From positions 1 to 32,404 of the forward strand of contig CAJPVJ010000163.1 of NCBI GenBank assembly GCA_905397405.1: DNA of 32,404 bases, given 5' to 3'. Positions 22,247-32,404 of this stretch are shown one piece after another. Source of the stretch: Oppiella nova. Its lineage: Eukaryota; Arthropoda; Arachnida; Sarcoptiformes; Oppiidae. Made by a program: the position numbers and the translations under genes. The notes beneath the pieces are model-generated. The model worked only from the letters and a program-made list of their open reading frames with translations. It ran no database searches and was not told where the DNA came from. Each line of letters opens with the position of its first letter. The first letter of the stretch is position 1.

Positions 22247-22864
22247 ACTGCTCACTGCTTCGCACTCTCTTTTAAACATGTATAGAGATGAACCGTTTTA
22301 CTAATTTAAAAACCGACCCGATCCAATTCACACTTTAAAACTAATAAATTTGTGTCAATGTATTATAAATAGTAATCATTAATGTAAATGTTTAGTTCAA
22401 TTTATTCAATAAATTTCCAGAATTTTAGTTAGCATACATTCATTTGGTAGACAATTTATTGGCTTAGCATGGCGCTTTTATTAATTTACTTATATTCTTA
22501 GAATGGGTTCATTTATTCATTATACAGCATTTATTCTTAAAGTTAACCAATTCATAAGTTTGTTATAATAGGGTATTTTGGTCATTTGCAATTTTCAAAC
22601 ATTATTTTGAAATTTGTGTGCACCTTGGTCACTTTTAATTAATGTTAATTATAATTATAAGGCACCTGATCATAGATTGTTGACCATTTTGTACTTATAC
22701 AGTATATTGCATGAAAGCTATGTGATATTGTCAACTGGTGATTTTAATTATATATTTAAATATTAAAAATTGAAATTTTATGAAAAGTAAAATGTAATAA
22801 ATGTAAGGGAATTGGAAATGGAAAGGGAGTCCGCAATGGATCTCTAAGCAAACTCCTCTATCGG

Positions 22865-22904
22865 TCTCTCTCTCTCTCGCTCTCTCTCTCTCTCTCGCTC
22901 TCTC
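22865..22904. repeat. (CT)n microsatellite
   Basis: About 40 bp of TC repeats broken by two CGC interruptions; minus-strand Arg/Glu ORF is an artefact. Confidence 0.97.
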
Positions 22905-24067
22905 ACACAATGCATCCCAAGGCCACCTGAATGTGATGTGAAAGTACAGCCTCCAGACAAGCGCACAATGTGTGTCTCACTGACATCCAGCACAGTCTGA
23001 ATGTGGTGTACTATACAGCAGATGTGAACCAGTGAATGAATGTCGACCCATACACCCATACATCATAACACAGATTACTAGAAATATTATATTGAAAATC
23101 GTATTCACAGTCAACCAAACAACCCATTGATTGGCATTTGTGCGGACATTGTCTTCAAAATTCCGACACAAGTAAGTCATTTGACAAACACTTGATTATT
23201 AGTTTACATTCAGTTTCTAACGTCTTATCAATTCATATAACTTTAATGCCATTCCTATGCTTATCTATCACTGAACCATTGAACTTGCTCGTATCACTAT
23301 CACAATTGATTCGTGTTTTTCAAATATATTTAAATGTCTCATTGAGTGACCTAATGTCACAGACCCAGTGACACAAGTCTGACAATCCATACAATTTGAA
23401 TCACAAATAGTATGCACCAGGTTATATTCCTAATTCTATAAGAATCCATCATTTTATGTTTAACCTGAACAGTTTCATTGAATAACTATTATATTAAAAC
23501 TTTCAGTAGAAACTTATTTATTTATTTAATTACAAAATTACATTTGGTACCGAGTTGATCTGGTATGGTTTCATATGGATTTGATGAAGTATTTTTCTAT
23601 TTTTGAATTACTTGATTAGTTCTAACTAAAGTATTGCTTATGGGGTCAATAATTATTTCTAAATTGTTCGAAGAATTTCTCATTTATGATATTAATAGAA
23701 ATATTCTATAGGCCATAAATTTAAATTGCCTAAAGTTACCATTTCCATAGGCTCAACATTACCCATAGCTTAGTGTAACAGACTAACCCCATAGACTTAA
23801 CGTGGATTTTATAATAACTTATACTTATTTACTTTTTTGAGATACTTTTTGCCCACTTTTCTCTGATTGTTCATTACCAAGACAAAGTAGTTATTGTATA
23901 TCAAGACAATATATTTATGCCGGCCTTTCCAAAGCTTTCGATTATCCTCATCATGAATGAGGGGAGTGGTGGGGGAACGCGAGTGAAACTATAATCACCA
24001 TTTGTTAACCATATTTAGTGAATACAAATTATTAATTGAATAGCAGTCCTATTCTTATCGTTTAACT

Positions 24068-24206
24068 CTTAGCCATAGATTTGAATCGAGACTTAAGATA
24101 AATGGCATTGAAGTCAATGAAGACTTTGACGACATTGCGTATGAGTGTTGCCATAGAGTAAAGTAGTCTATAGTGAAGGTTCAATGTCTTATTGCGCCAT
24201 CGGATC
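24068..24206 (-). CDS. Possible minus-strand exon fragment, unknown product
   Basis: An open frame ending in TAA reads ELIRWRNKTLNLHYRLL and continues with SMATLIRNVVKVFIDFNAIY. Third positions are rich in C compared with the flanks. A candidate acceptor (TATATGAG) lies just upstream on the minus strand. No family is recognised and no partner exon is identified. Confidence 0.2.
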
Positions 24207-24425
24207 AGCTCATATACAACAACACAAGACCTACCATACACTCCAAACACTATATATACATACCATATATATAGCACTTCATTACTAACCTTGAGTCTCT
24301 TATATCGATTTTATGAACAATTTACTAAAAACACAGTTATAGTCATCGCAGACCACTCACCCCCACCCCTTCACTGACGCCAATTGGGGGCTATACTAAA
24401 CTCCATGATATACCGATCATATTGA

Positions 24426-24470
24426 CAAAAGTGCATCGTGCACATTCACACATCTAGTGTGTCACTTTTG
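24426..24470. repeat. Nested inverted repeat (45 bp)
   Basis: Outer arms CAAAAGTG (24426-24433) and CACTTTTG (24463-24470) pair perfectly. Inside are ACACA/TGTGT (24448-24452 and 24458-24462, loop TCTAG) and GTGCA/TGCAC (24431-24435 and 24439-24443, loop TCG). Confidence 0.85.
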
Positions 24471-25077
24471 GAAACTTAGCTAGGCAATATTGACTAAATG
24501 AATGCATGCTACGTTAGATAAGATAGTGGATTCGTATAGAATGAATGCATGTATTAATAAGTCTTTATTGAAATATTCTATATATTCGTGTAATACATGT
24601 TCAATATATACAATATTATGTGAATAACACTAAAAAGGCTGCAATGAATGCGAAATGGTTTGTAGGGGTTGTAAGGGTTGGTTTAGTACAGGTTGTCATC
24701 ATTTTGACGGTAAACCTATTGTTCGCCATATATTTAATTGTAAAATAACTTCTCGATGGCATTGAAAGTGTTTTTTATGTATAGATTAAGCCTTGAGTTA
24801 TCATATATAATATAACTCTTACGATTCAAACATCAAAAACTCGTTTCGTATAAACAAAAAGGCATAAGAATTACATCTCATTATAGGTCACGATCTGAAC
24901 AAATGAACAAATGTTGAGAAATTCAACACAAATTCAGGTCTTGTGTAAAGTGTACACCAAATTGTATGCAATATAAGCCTTATGTGTAATCAATGTCACC
25001 ATTACCTACATAATTGGGTCATCACATGTGTATGCATTGGTTATGTTGGCCACACTACCACTCACTACATCCCAGTC

Positions 25078-25130
25078 CCTACCATAGCCTACCATAGCCT
25101 ACCATACCCTACCATACCCTACCATACTAT
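25078..25130. repeat. Decamer array ACCATA(G/C)CCT
   Basis: Five 10-bp units. The first two carry G and the next two C at the seventh position; the last is degenerate (ACCATACTAT). Confidence 0.93.
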
Positions 25131-26089
25131 CTGTACGAATACTAGTCTAACACTTATTATGCAATATATTCTCATTTTCAAACCACACCTCATTTCACTG
25201 CCAATGTCTATAATAGGGGCTAAATGTATGCGACGCCAGTGTCGTAGTGACCAATACCCCGGTCACTGGTCAGTCACTGTATAGCTTTTCATTCATGAGA
25301 ACGAGTGTCCCTTTTATATGAGTTTTCAAAGTTTCAATACCTTAGCCATAGAGCCATAAATGAGTTCACTCTCTAATACACATGTATTGCTATGGTTTAG
25401 CCATTCGTTCATATATTATGTGTTTATAATATACACGGTGTGAGCGAGTGTTCAATCCTACATTGCTTCTCATTTCTAAACTCTTAACTATGTCTAAACG
25501 CATTGTTAAGATTGTGTTTTATATATTATTTATTTTGCCATATTAGTTTTGTTCATTTGCAACACATTTTGAATATTTTCAAAAACTTGAAAATTTAGAG
25601 TTTTTAGAGGATGTGTATATTAAATTATTCCTTGGTGATATAAGAAAATTTAAGATTATAAAGCATTTTGCACAGATTTCCTGCTATTCTAATGCATATT
25701 TAACAGTATAATTAAGTGTATTATTATAAAATTTCGTGTGAAATTTAAATAGATCAAACAAGTCATTTAAAACATTTTCCTAACAAATAATGTTCAGTAA
25801 TGTTTAGAGATTTTTCAAGAATATTAGATAACAAGAGTATTATTAAAAATGCAACAAGCTATTCCTAAGATTCTGTAGTAAATACAGAAAAGATAAAATG
25901 CGATTTAAATGGCAAGCAATAAGTTATATGATTGGAGAGAATTAGCGGTGCATTATGGCCACCCTGTAGTGTATCAGATAGTGACGTAAGTGAAGGGCTA
26001 TATCCACAGCTCTCACTATCATTGAATGTTAGTGAGTCTCGACGCGTGCGCGGTTCACATTGACACAAATGTGTATTCATTTTCATGTC

Positions 26090-26348
26090 ATATGTATGTT
26101 ATGTATTGCAGGGAATGAGTGTTGACTAATGGAGCAGCCGTTGAATTTCGCGAACTCATTGCCAGTGCATTGTTTGGTGCGACACAAGGACTTACGGTCA
26201 CCAATGCACGGACCACTCNATATGTATGTTATGTATTGCAGGGAATGAGTGTTGACTAATGGAGCAGCCGTTGAATTTCGCGAACTCATTGCCAGTGCAT
26301 TGTTTGGTGCGACACAAGGACTTACGGTCACCAATGCACGGACCACTC
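26090..26348. repeat. 129-bp direct duplication flanking a single N
   Basis: 26090-26218 and 26220-26348 are identical as read, with N at 26219. Same architecture as the pairs at 533 and 4101. Confidence 0.9.
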
Positions 26349-26640
26349 ACACAACACCGGTAACCCAGCGGTAGTGGGGGCGGGGTATACTTGCCTGTGA
26401 GTGACGGGTCCTAACGCGAGTTGCGGGAGAGCGGGCTCAGAAGGTCGATACTGAGCAAGTCGGGATTGCCATTCTGTATGGTTACGAACACGAATATACG
26501 GTATATACGGTGCCCCCGATGGACACCCGCCCACTAGTCTAGCACTGAGTTATACAACCCGTCATAAAGTACGTGCAACAGCACAGTGCCCTACAATCGC
26601 CGCTTTGCCACTCTCTCTGCCCTCCCCTCGTATTGTACGG
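26340..26640. other. GC-rich island, possible promoter or untranslated exon
   Basis: About 300 bp far richer in G+C and CpG than its flanks, without a credible ORF. The minus strand has two CTCAGT-like initiators (near 26450 and 26545). It could be a transcription start region for a transcript crossing the desert, but nothing shows this directly. Confidence 0.3.
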
Positions 26641-28524
26641 TCAAAGTGGTGCACAAAGTGGTCAAACCTTGCCATAAGAAGTGGCCGTAAATTACAAGTT
26701 TTAATGCATTTATCATTTCAATGAATTATAAGTGAGTTCAGCATTCATTGAATGCATTTATGTGTTAATCGTTTGCAATTGACTGCAATGTGACCATTAA
26801 TTGCCACCAAATTTGTGGTTAATCGACTGTATATGAAAATTAGAAACAGGGTTCATTGAGCGCATATATTGACATTTTATGATTGCATCGGATCGGTATA
26901 TTTGTGCTTGATACCTTAGATTTGATTGCCACTTGTTGTATGAATTAATAGTTAAGCAATGGACCACTTTTGACACAATTATCACTCGCCGGTCAAAAAA
27001 TATTGACAAAAGTGTTAAGTGAGTGCAACCAGCAATGAAATGTTGCCTGTGTAGTTGAACTTGGTCAGTTTATGCCTACTTTACAAATACACTGATAAGT
27101 GTGCAATCAATGTTTGAATAATGAGTATATTTAGTAAATATTGGACAACTGCATGTGTTTTATAAACATACATATAAGTAATGGTAGTGTTTGTTGATTT
27201 GATTTGAAAATAAGTGAATTTTAAGCACATTTCTCAGGGGTAACTCAATTATGATCACATTATACTGAACTGGATAATATTTTGTTAATTAATATTGTGT
27301 AAGCTGTATGTGATATGCTTTAGTTGTGATATAAGTGATGGCATATTATGAACAATTAAATATATGCATTATTTAATCATTTTATTAAAACTCATTAAAC
27401 TGGCAAATCTGTGACAATTTCGACATTTAGACATTTAGACCAGCTACAATTGAAACTTTCACTTAATTTAGTAGCTATCTTAATGTGAACCAGCACATAC
27501 CCTGAATAAACTGAATTTATTTAAATATACTACTGTACTGTACATACAGTATAACAATAAGATTTGATTCATTCTACACAATAAGCATGAAAAAGTAAAC
27601 CAAATATTTGAGATAGCTTGCTAGGGTAGAGACTTTATTTTCACTTTTTACGCAATTTTGCTAAAAATATACGGTTTTATATTGTGTCTGTCGTGAGTCT
27701 ACATTTTAAACAATAAACTAGTTAATATGTTAATGTTTTCTATTACTTCTACTAAATTAATAAATTTATGTCAATTTAATTGCTTTTTTAAATTTGCTAA
27801 TTTAATTTTGTAAGAATTATATGAATATTCTTTATATTTTGAATACAACTAAAAACAGTGGCATTTCTTTGCAAGTATTATCTTGATTTTAAACCTCCAT
27901 TTGATTCAGTTATAATTTCCATTAAACTAATTTGTTGTAACAATTCAAGTATACCTTAAGAAAAGACTAACGAATTTTGGTAATACAAAATTATGGGTAA
28001 ACTTTTATATAAAGTTTTTTAAGTTTAATTTTTTTTACCATAAACTTGGTATTAGTATTCAATATAGTGTTTCATTTTGTATCTCATTATTAAAGCGATT
28101 ACTTTCTTATAATTTCCTCTTTTTAAAAGACTAGATCTAACTGTTTATCTCATTTTGTGAAATACCAGGCCTTAAAAAGTAGTCATTTTTGGTATAAATA
28201 TTGCCTTCATTTTCAAGAACTTTCTGATGTTGTGTTCAAAAATGTGTGAATTTGTAGACAATAATGTAATCTTTTTGGCTAAATTACATTAGACTGCATA
28301 ATGTAGTGTAGTATGTGATGGAGTTGCCACTATGTGATGGAGTTCCCACTGTGGGTCTCTGGGCTCGTTGCTGAGCTAAAAGCATATAATAATTAGATAG
28401 TAAGCGATGTTGTGTAACAACACCTCAATATAATACTGTAAAACGACTATTGCATCAATGGTTGAGCGGCACATGTAGTATAGCGCTGACCACATCGCCT
28501 CGTTTATACGTGTGTTGAGCATAA

Positions 28525-28692
28525 ATGGCCCCAATATTGGCATCACTGTTCGTAGTGATGAACATTCTTAAGGGGTATACAAGTCATGAGTGCAGTGGGC
28601 CTGCAGTCAAACAGGTTTGTCTGGTTGTGTTGATTGCAGTACTTGTCATGCAATACACACTACAGTGGAGTAGAGAAGTAGAGAATAAGTGA
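28525..28692 (+). CDS. Candidate 55-codon small ORF with two hydrophobic segments
   Basis: ATG at 28525, TGA at 28690-28692. The peptide starts MAPILASLFVVMNILKG and has a second hydrophobic run VCLVVLIAVLVMQYTL, so a small membrane peptide is conceivable. It sits in a GC-richer patch. No homology or expression support; chance is quite possible. Confidence 0.2.
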   Translation: MAPILASLFVVMNILKGYTSHECSGPAVKQVCLVVLIAVLVMQYTLQWSREVENK

Positions 28693-28858
28693 TGTAAGCA
28701 TTGAATCACATCGCAGTCACAGTCCGTATCCTTTAGGCATGACTTGTCTAAAACCGGTTACATTTCAAGTGCTTTGCCCTCTATTTAGAAATAACTCAAC
28801 TTTTGGCGAACTTATCCTTTTCTTACATCAATTTCTCCAACATATACACACCTCCCGT

Positions 28859-28893
28859 CCTCTCTCTCTCTCTCTCTCCCTCTCTCTCTCTCC
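28859..28893. repeat. (CT)n microsatellite
   Basis: About 35 bp of CT repeats with one CCC interruption. Confidence 0.97.
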
Positions 28894-29564
28894 ACTCTTT
28901 ATAACACATAAAATTTACTTTCGAAATAATTATTGTTTGTTTTGCCTTCAAAAATATTCCTTTAATTAATTCATGAATCAATGAATTATGCAATAATTGC
29001 AATATATTCAATCAATAGAGTTGAGTTAACTTTTCGACATTGATTTGAAATAATTATTTATAAATGTAATATAACTTGAGTGAGATTTATGTTGAGAATA
29101 CTTTGTACAGTAATTAGAGAGATGTGAAAACAATAGTGAAAAGCAATCTAAATGAAGATAATATTAAAATAACAATAAGTGTTGTGTTTATGTATAGAAT
29201 AGACATTGAAATATTGATGTGCCATATATACAGTATTGTAGCTAAAATGAAGCATAAATTATGTAAAAAGCAATGGTTTGTGAGTAGTGTTGAGAAACAG
29301 GTTTTGGGAAACAAGTGAATTTGAATTTATAAAAGTTTCTGATTTGGTTGGACTTGAATTGTCTTGAATTTGATTCAAACATAATATAAGTTTATTGAAA
29401 TAGTGGTGAGTCTACGCTCTGATGGCTCTTAACTCTTGCCATTAAAAGACCTGTTCTTCCACTTTAATTCAGGTCAATGCACCACCACATCCACCCCCTT
29501 CACCCCCTTCCCCCTTGGCATACATTGGCCCACCATTTCCATTACCAACACATTTATATTAAAA

Positions 29565-29580
29565 TCTCTCTCTCTCTCTT

Positions 29581-29614
<34 letters not shown>

Positions 29615-29619
29615 TCTCC
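29565..29619. repeat. (CT)n microsatellite with CTTT interruptions
   Basis: About 55 bp of CT repeats with three TTTC breaks, followed by a C-rich pyrimidine tract to about 29634. Confidence 0.97.
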
Positions 29620-30556
29620 CCTCCCCTTCCCTCCAACACAACCATTATTCCTGTGAATCATTGGAGTCAAGAATTTTCTAAACAAATAGTTATTCATGAA
29701 TACAAACTTATCAATCATTTTTTAATTCAATTCTAATCGTCTGATAATAATTAGAATTTTCTTTGTTTCGACAAAACGATTACATTCACACAAATCATAA
29801 GTTTTTAGGTCTTATTTTTTAATGAATAGTGTCTGGACTCTAGTATTGATTTCTATTTTTAGTTTTTTTCTAATTCATTATCAAATTACAAACTATTAGA
29901 CTTACTTTTAGCAAATCTAATGTTTTCATACATTTTGATGCATTTATTTTGTTATGAATGCAAAGTAACCATAGTTTCCATACATATTTCAATTAACTAT
30001 TTTTATGATATAATATTTGGATGCTCTGTTGGTGTTTAAGGTATAACGAACTTCATTTCAATAACACTATTCGTTTGCAAACATATAATGCAATAAATAA
30101 TTTGATTCAAAACTTTGCTTTTTGTTCATTATTCATTATCAATTAGATTTGACTTCTACTATTAAATTGAGTTTTAAAATTGTCTATTTTTGCTTTCATA
30201 TATCATTTAATATGCAGTATATGAGAATAGGCTATAAAATAAGTAAAAATATTATACTAATGGTGTGTCATGTCGGACATGCATTCATTTGATGACATAT
30301 TATTTGATGAGTTTTGAATAAATTGATAATTTTATGAATTTATGAATACAATAGCGCAGTGTATTGTGTAATAGAAATGTGTGTTTTGGTTTGGTTTTGG
30401 CAATAGTGAAAGTATTTGTACACTAGGCTTATGATAAAACAGCTATTATAGACATATGGGGGTAAAGGGGATAGGGAATGGGGCTGCACCATAGGTAAAT
30501 GCACCTGCACCATAGCACCACCATTGCACACCATTGCAACACTTGATTACGAGGGA

Positions 30557-30566
30557 TCACGTGATT
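30557..30566. promoter_or_regulatory. Palindromic E-box ATCACGTGAT
   Basis: Perfect 10-bp palindrome around CACGTG in a GC-richer patch about 800 bp upstream of the 31375 start codon. The flanks (TCACGTGA) are of the M-box type. Functional status unknown. Confidence 0.35.
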
Positions 30567-31374
30567 GAGATCAGAGACCTGGAGTGAGAAAATAGGGGGA
30601 ATGGAGCGAATGGAGAGAGAACTGGCGCACAGTCTAAAGTGCATTAGTTTTGGTGACGATGCCAGTCCTCAAACCTGCCAGTGCTCGCTCTGAGGGATAG
30701 GGATGCACACAAACCTCGTTTCTCGCACAGTCTAACTATTTTTGTTAGTTTCCCTTTAAAAGGATTCACGAGTTGTTCAATGATTTGTTTGTTAAGTTCA
30801 TCAAATTCATAGTTATCTGTACTCTAAGTGCCGCTCATTTGCCTTAAACCACTCGTCCACTACAGACCACTGATTTGGTCGCCGGCCCTGACATTCACTC
30901 GAGTGATGATTAGTTTTGTTTAATTAGTCTCAACTTCTTGGCTGTCATTTTGTTGGATGTGTTTGAGGAGAGACTGTGTGATCAGTACTACTATTTCTGT
31001 GCACTTAGTCTCTGCATATGATTTCAAAAGTAATGCTTTTTGTGTCAAAAATATCTTAAGACTCGACTCAAACTGCCAAACATATACTCAATTGTGATCT
31101 CATGACTTGTTCTCAACTTTTTTTTGTGATTTTTGAAACTCATTGCGAGTATAAACTAAACTGAACTAAACATTTTGTATGAGATTTACATATCTTGAGA
31201 CCAAACTCGTAGTCTGAGTCCAAATAATAGATAGTCGAGTGGTGTATGACTTTTGTGTAACTTTTGTGTTGCAACCGATGATTAATGAATTTTTGTCGAT
31301 CGCCTCGTCTTAAGTCGATTCTGTGACCAAACAAAACATTTGCATAAATATTGCATTTTGTTGTCTACGAGACT

Positions 31375-31968
31375 ATGGATCCTCTGGTGCTCCTGTGGCT
31401 GAGCCACACCCGCGCCGATAAGGCGGTCGAGGAGTTTCTGGACGGCCCGAGTGGCAGTTCAAGCAATGGCTCAGCCGAGTCTGGCTATAAGAAAGCTCGG
31501 GCTACCTTTCCCGACGATTTCCTCAATGAGGACAGTATGCGTTTGGGGCCGTGTTCTGCACCCAAGATCAAGAAAGAGCCGGCAGAGTCCTCCCGACCCT
31601 CCGCTAGCGGTCTCCAACCTATCGCTCGCAAAAGGGCTGCCCTTCAGGCGGCGGCCGCGTCGGGCACTTCGGCCTCACGTGTTCTGCACCCAAGATCAAG
31701 AAAGAGCCGGCAGAGTCCTCCCGACCCTCCGCTAGCGGTCTCCAACCTATCGCTCGCAAAAGGGCTGCCCTTCAGGCGGCGGCCGCGTCGGGCACTTCGG
31801 CCTCAGTCTCAGTGACCGGTCTGTCGGAGAGCTCTCCTGAAGTGTCTTCGAGTCAGAACGGGACGGGCATTAGTCCGGTGCCCAGTCTCGCCTCGTCCGA
31901 GATCGGCGAAGTGGACCTTGACTTCTGGGATCTCGACATTCATGAGAGCTCTACTTCCCATTCTTCAG
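31375..31968 (+). CDS. First coding exon of a probable transcription regulator (3' exons outside window)
   Basis: ATG at 31375 opens MDPLVLLWLSHTRADKAVEE. The exon ends at 31968 before a good donor (CAG/GTAATA); the rest of the window is intron. After ignoring one copy of the 128-bp duplication it encodes about 155 residues: a short leucine-rich start, a Ser/Gly linker, the sumoylation-type motif PKIKKEP, a basic ARKRAALQAAAA stretch, a Ser-rich part and an acidic-aromatic block EVDLDFWDLDIHESS resembling an activation or docking motif. Low complexity and these motifs suggest a nuclear regulator, and the 13-kb desert upstream fits a developmental gene. I do not recognise the family; an ecdysone-response or ETS-type factor is only a guess. 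As assembled, the frame is broken: the duplication shifts it and a TGA follows at 31813. Confidence 0.6.
31550..31805. repeat. 128-bp tandem duplication in the 31375 exon
   Basis: 31550-31677 and 31678-31805 are identical and adjacent, without N. 128 is not a multiple of three, so the second copy is read out of frame and hits a stop at 31813-31815. Collapsing one copy joins GTSAS to VSVTGLSESSPE in one open frame. Confidence 0.95.
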
Positions 31969-32404
31969 GTAATACAACCACACATTCACACCGCTTTGAC
32001 TCCATTTTATGATCTCTTATTTGGGACATTGTATCATAAGTTATATAACGTTTAAAGAGTCATATAAACTATGGTTTCAATGTTTTGTTTGTGGCATTGC
32101 ATACAGTATTGACTTTTATTAATAGGCAATAATTTATAGATCATACAAGTATTGATGACACTATAAGTGTCTAAAACTACATAAATATAGTGTTATTTAA
32201 TTATTAGTCCGCGATATTCATGTAATTGTGAAATGAGTTCACTAAATATACATTGTATTAGTTTGAGTTAACCTAAAATACAAGTTTTGAAACCTTGATA
32301 TTGAAATTTATTACTTTACTTTTTCTTATTATTATTCTCTTTGAGTCCATTAATTCTGTCATTAATTTAGTTTCAAATTACTCTGTATTTAGATAAAGTT
32401 TTGA
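31969..32404 (+). other. Start of the first intron of the 31375 gene
   Basis: AT-rich, begins GTAATA, no acceptor-linked ORF seen before the window ends. Confidence 0.55.

Larger units (their letters stand above)
17963..31374. other. 13.4-kb gene-poor AT-rich region
   Basis: After eight genes in the first 18 kb, no confident gene is seen here. It holds four (CT)n tracts, a decamer array, an N-linked duplication, a nested hairpin, two weak exon-like ORFs and a few GC-richer islands (about 20290-20460, 26340-26640, 28440-28690 and 30540-30720), each listed separately or in findings. A long 5' intron or regulatory domain of the gene starting at 31375 is possible but unproven. Confidence 0.7.

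Noticed and set aside
22073-22279. Arg/Glu-repeat ORF on the minus strand
   Set aside because: It is the translation of a (GA)n microsatellite; the same applies to 22844-23059 and 28823-29011.
23138-23371. 77-codon plus-strand ORF
   Set aside because: Low-complexity composition, no motifs, no splice context; expected by chance in a long AT-rich region.
26083-26346. Duplicated minus-strand ORF around 26219
   Set aside because: Its apparent repeat is the N-linked duplication, and the peptide has no recognisable features.
1-32404. tRNA, rRNA, CRISPR arrays, transposon ORFs
   Set aside because: I looked for T-loop-like motifs, repeat-spacer arrays, and transposase or reverse transcriptase motifs and saw none; tRNA absence was judged by eye only.

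Overview
The window looks like a stretch of arthropod nuclear genome, most probably a mite (chelicerate). This is inferred from a Rebers-Riddiford cuticle protein, a GH18 chitinase with a C-terminal chitin-binding domain, short GT-AG introns (about 60-125 bp), a TATA box plus TCAGT initiator promoter, and AT-rich intergenic DNA. No bacterial, plastid or organellar features are visible. The species cannot be fixed from the sequence.

Layout. Positions 1-2491 (+) hold the 3' half of an ASK1-type MAP3K gene: kinase domain, ASK central region, coiled coil and SAM-like tail. An AT-rich gap of 3.4 kb follows. Then come a cuticle protein (5936-6547, +), a small heat-shock-like protein (ends 8379, +), a secreted chitinase (9482-11799, +), a Rab18-like GTPase (12857-11931, -), a TRIP4/ASC-1 homologue (13094-14442, +), the kinetochore subunit Spc25 (14860-15676, +) and a ten-exon lysosomal-type acid phosphatase (17962-16068, -). 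Rab18 and TRIP4 are divergent from a 236 bp shared promoter. Chitinase/Rab18 and Spc25/acid phosphatase are convergent. From 17963 to about 31370 I see no convincing gene: 13.4 kb of AT-rich DNA with four (CT)n tracts, small GC-richer islands, a decamer array and one nested hairpin. The first coding exon of a transcription-regulator-like protein starts at 31375 (+), and its intron runs off the end.

The genes are functionally unrelated (stress signalling, cuticle, chitin turnover, lipid-droplet/ER traffic, ribosome-associated cofactor, kinetochore, lysosome). They read as a compact housekeeping neighbourhood, not a pathway cluster.

The strongest unexpected signal is in the assembly. Six local duplications occur. 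Three are split by a single N (696, 4216, 26219). The other three have no N, and all three have a period of exactly 128 bp. Several break reading frames (ASK1, sHSP, the 31375 gene) that become continuous when one copy is ignored. In one of the 128-bp pairs, the last 25 bases of the second unit are the plain, unreversed complement of those in the first, which no known DNA process produces. Biologically, the most interesting points are a Rab18 with altered P-loop and switch II residues and no standard prenylation motif, and two introns that are stop-free, a multiple of three long, and built on 10-12 bp minisatellites.
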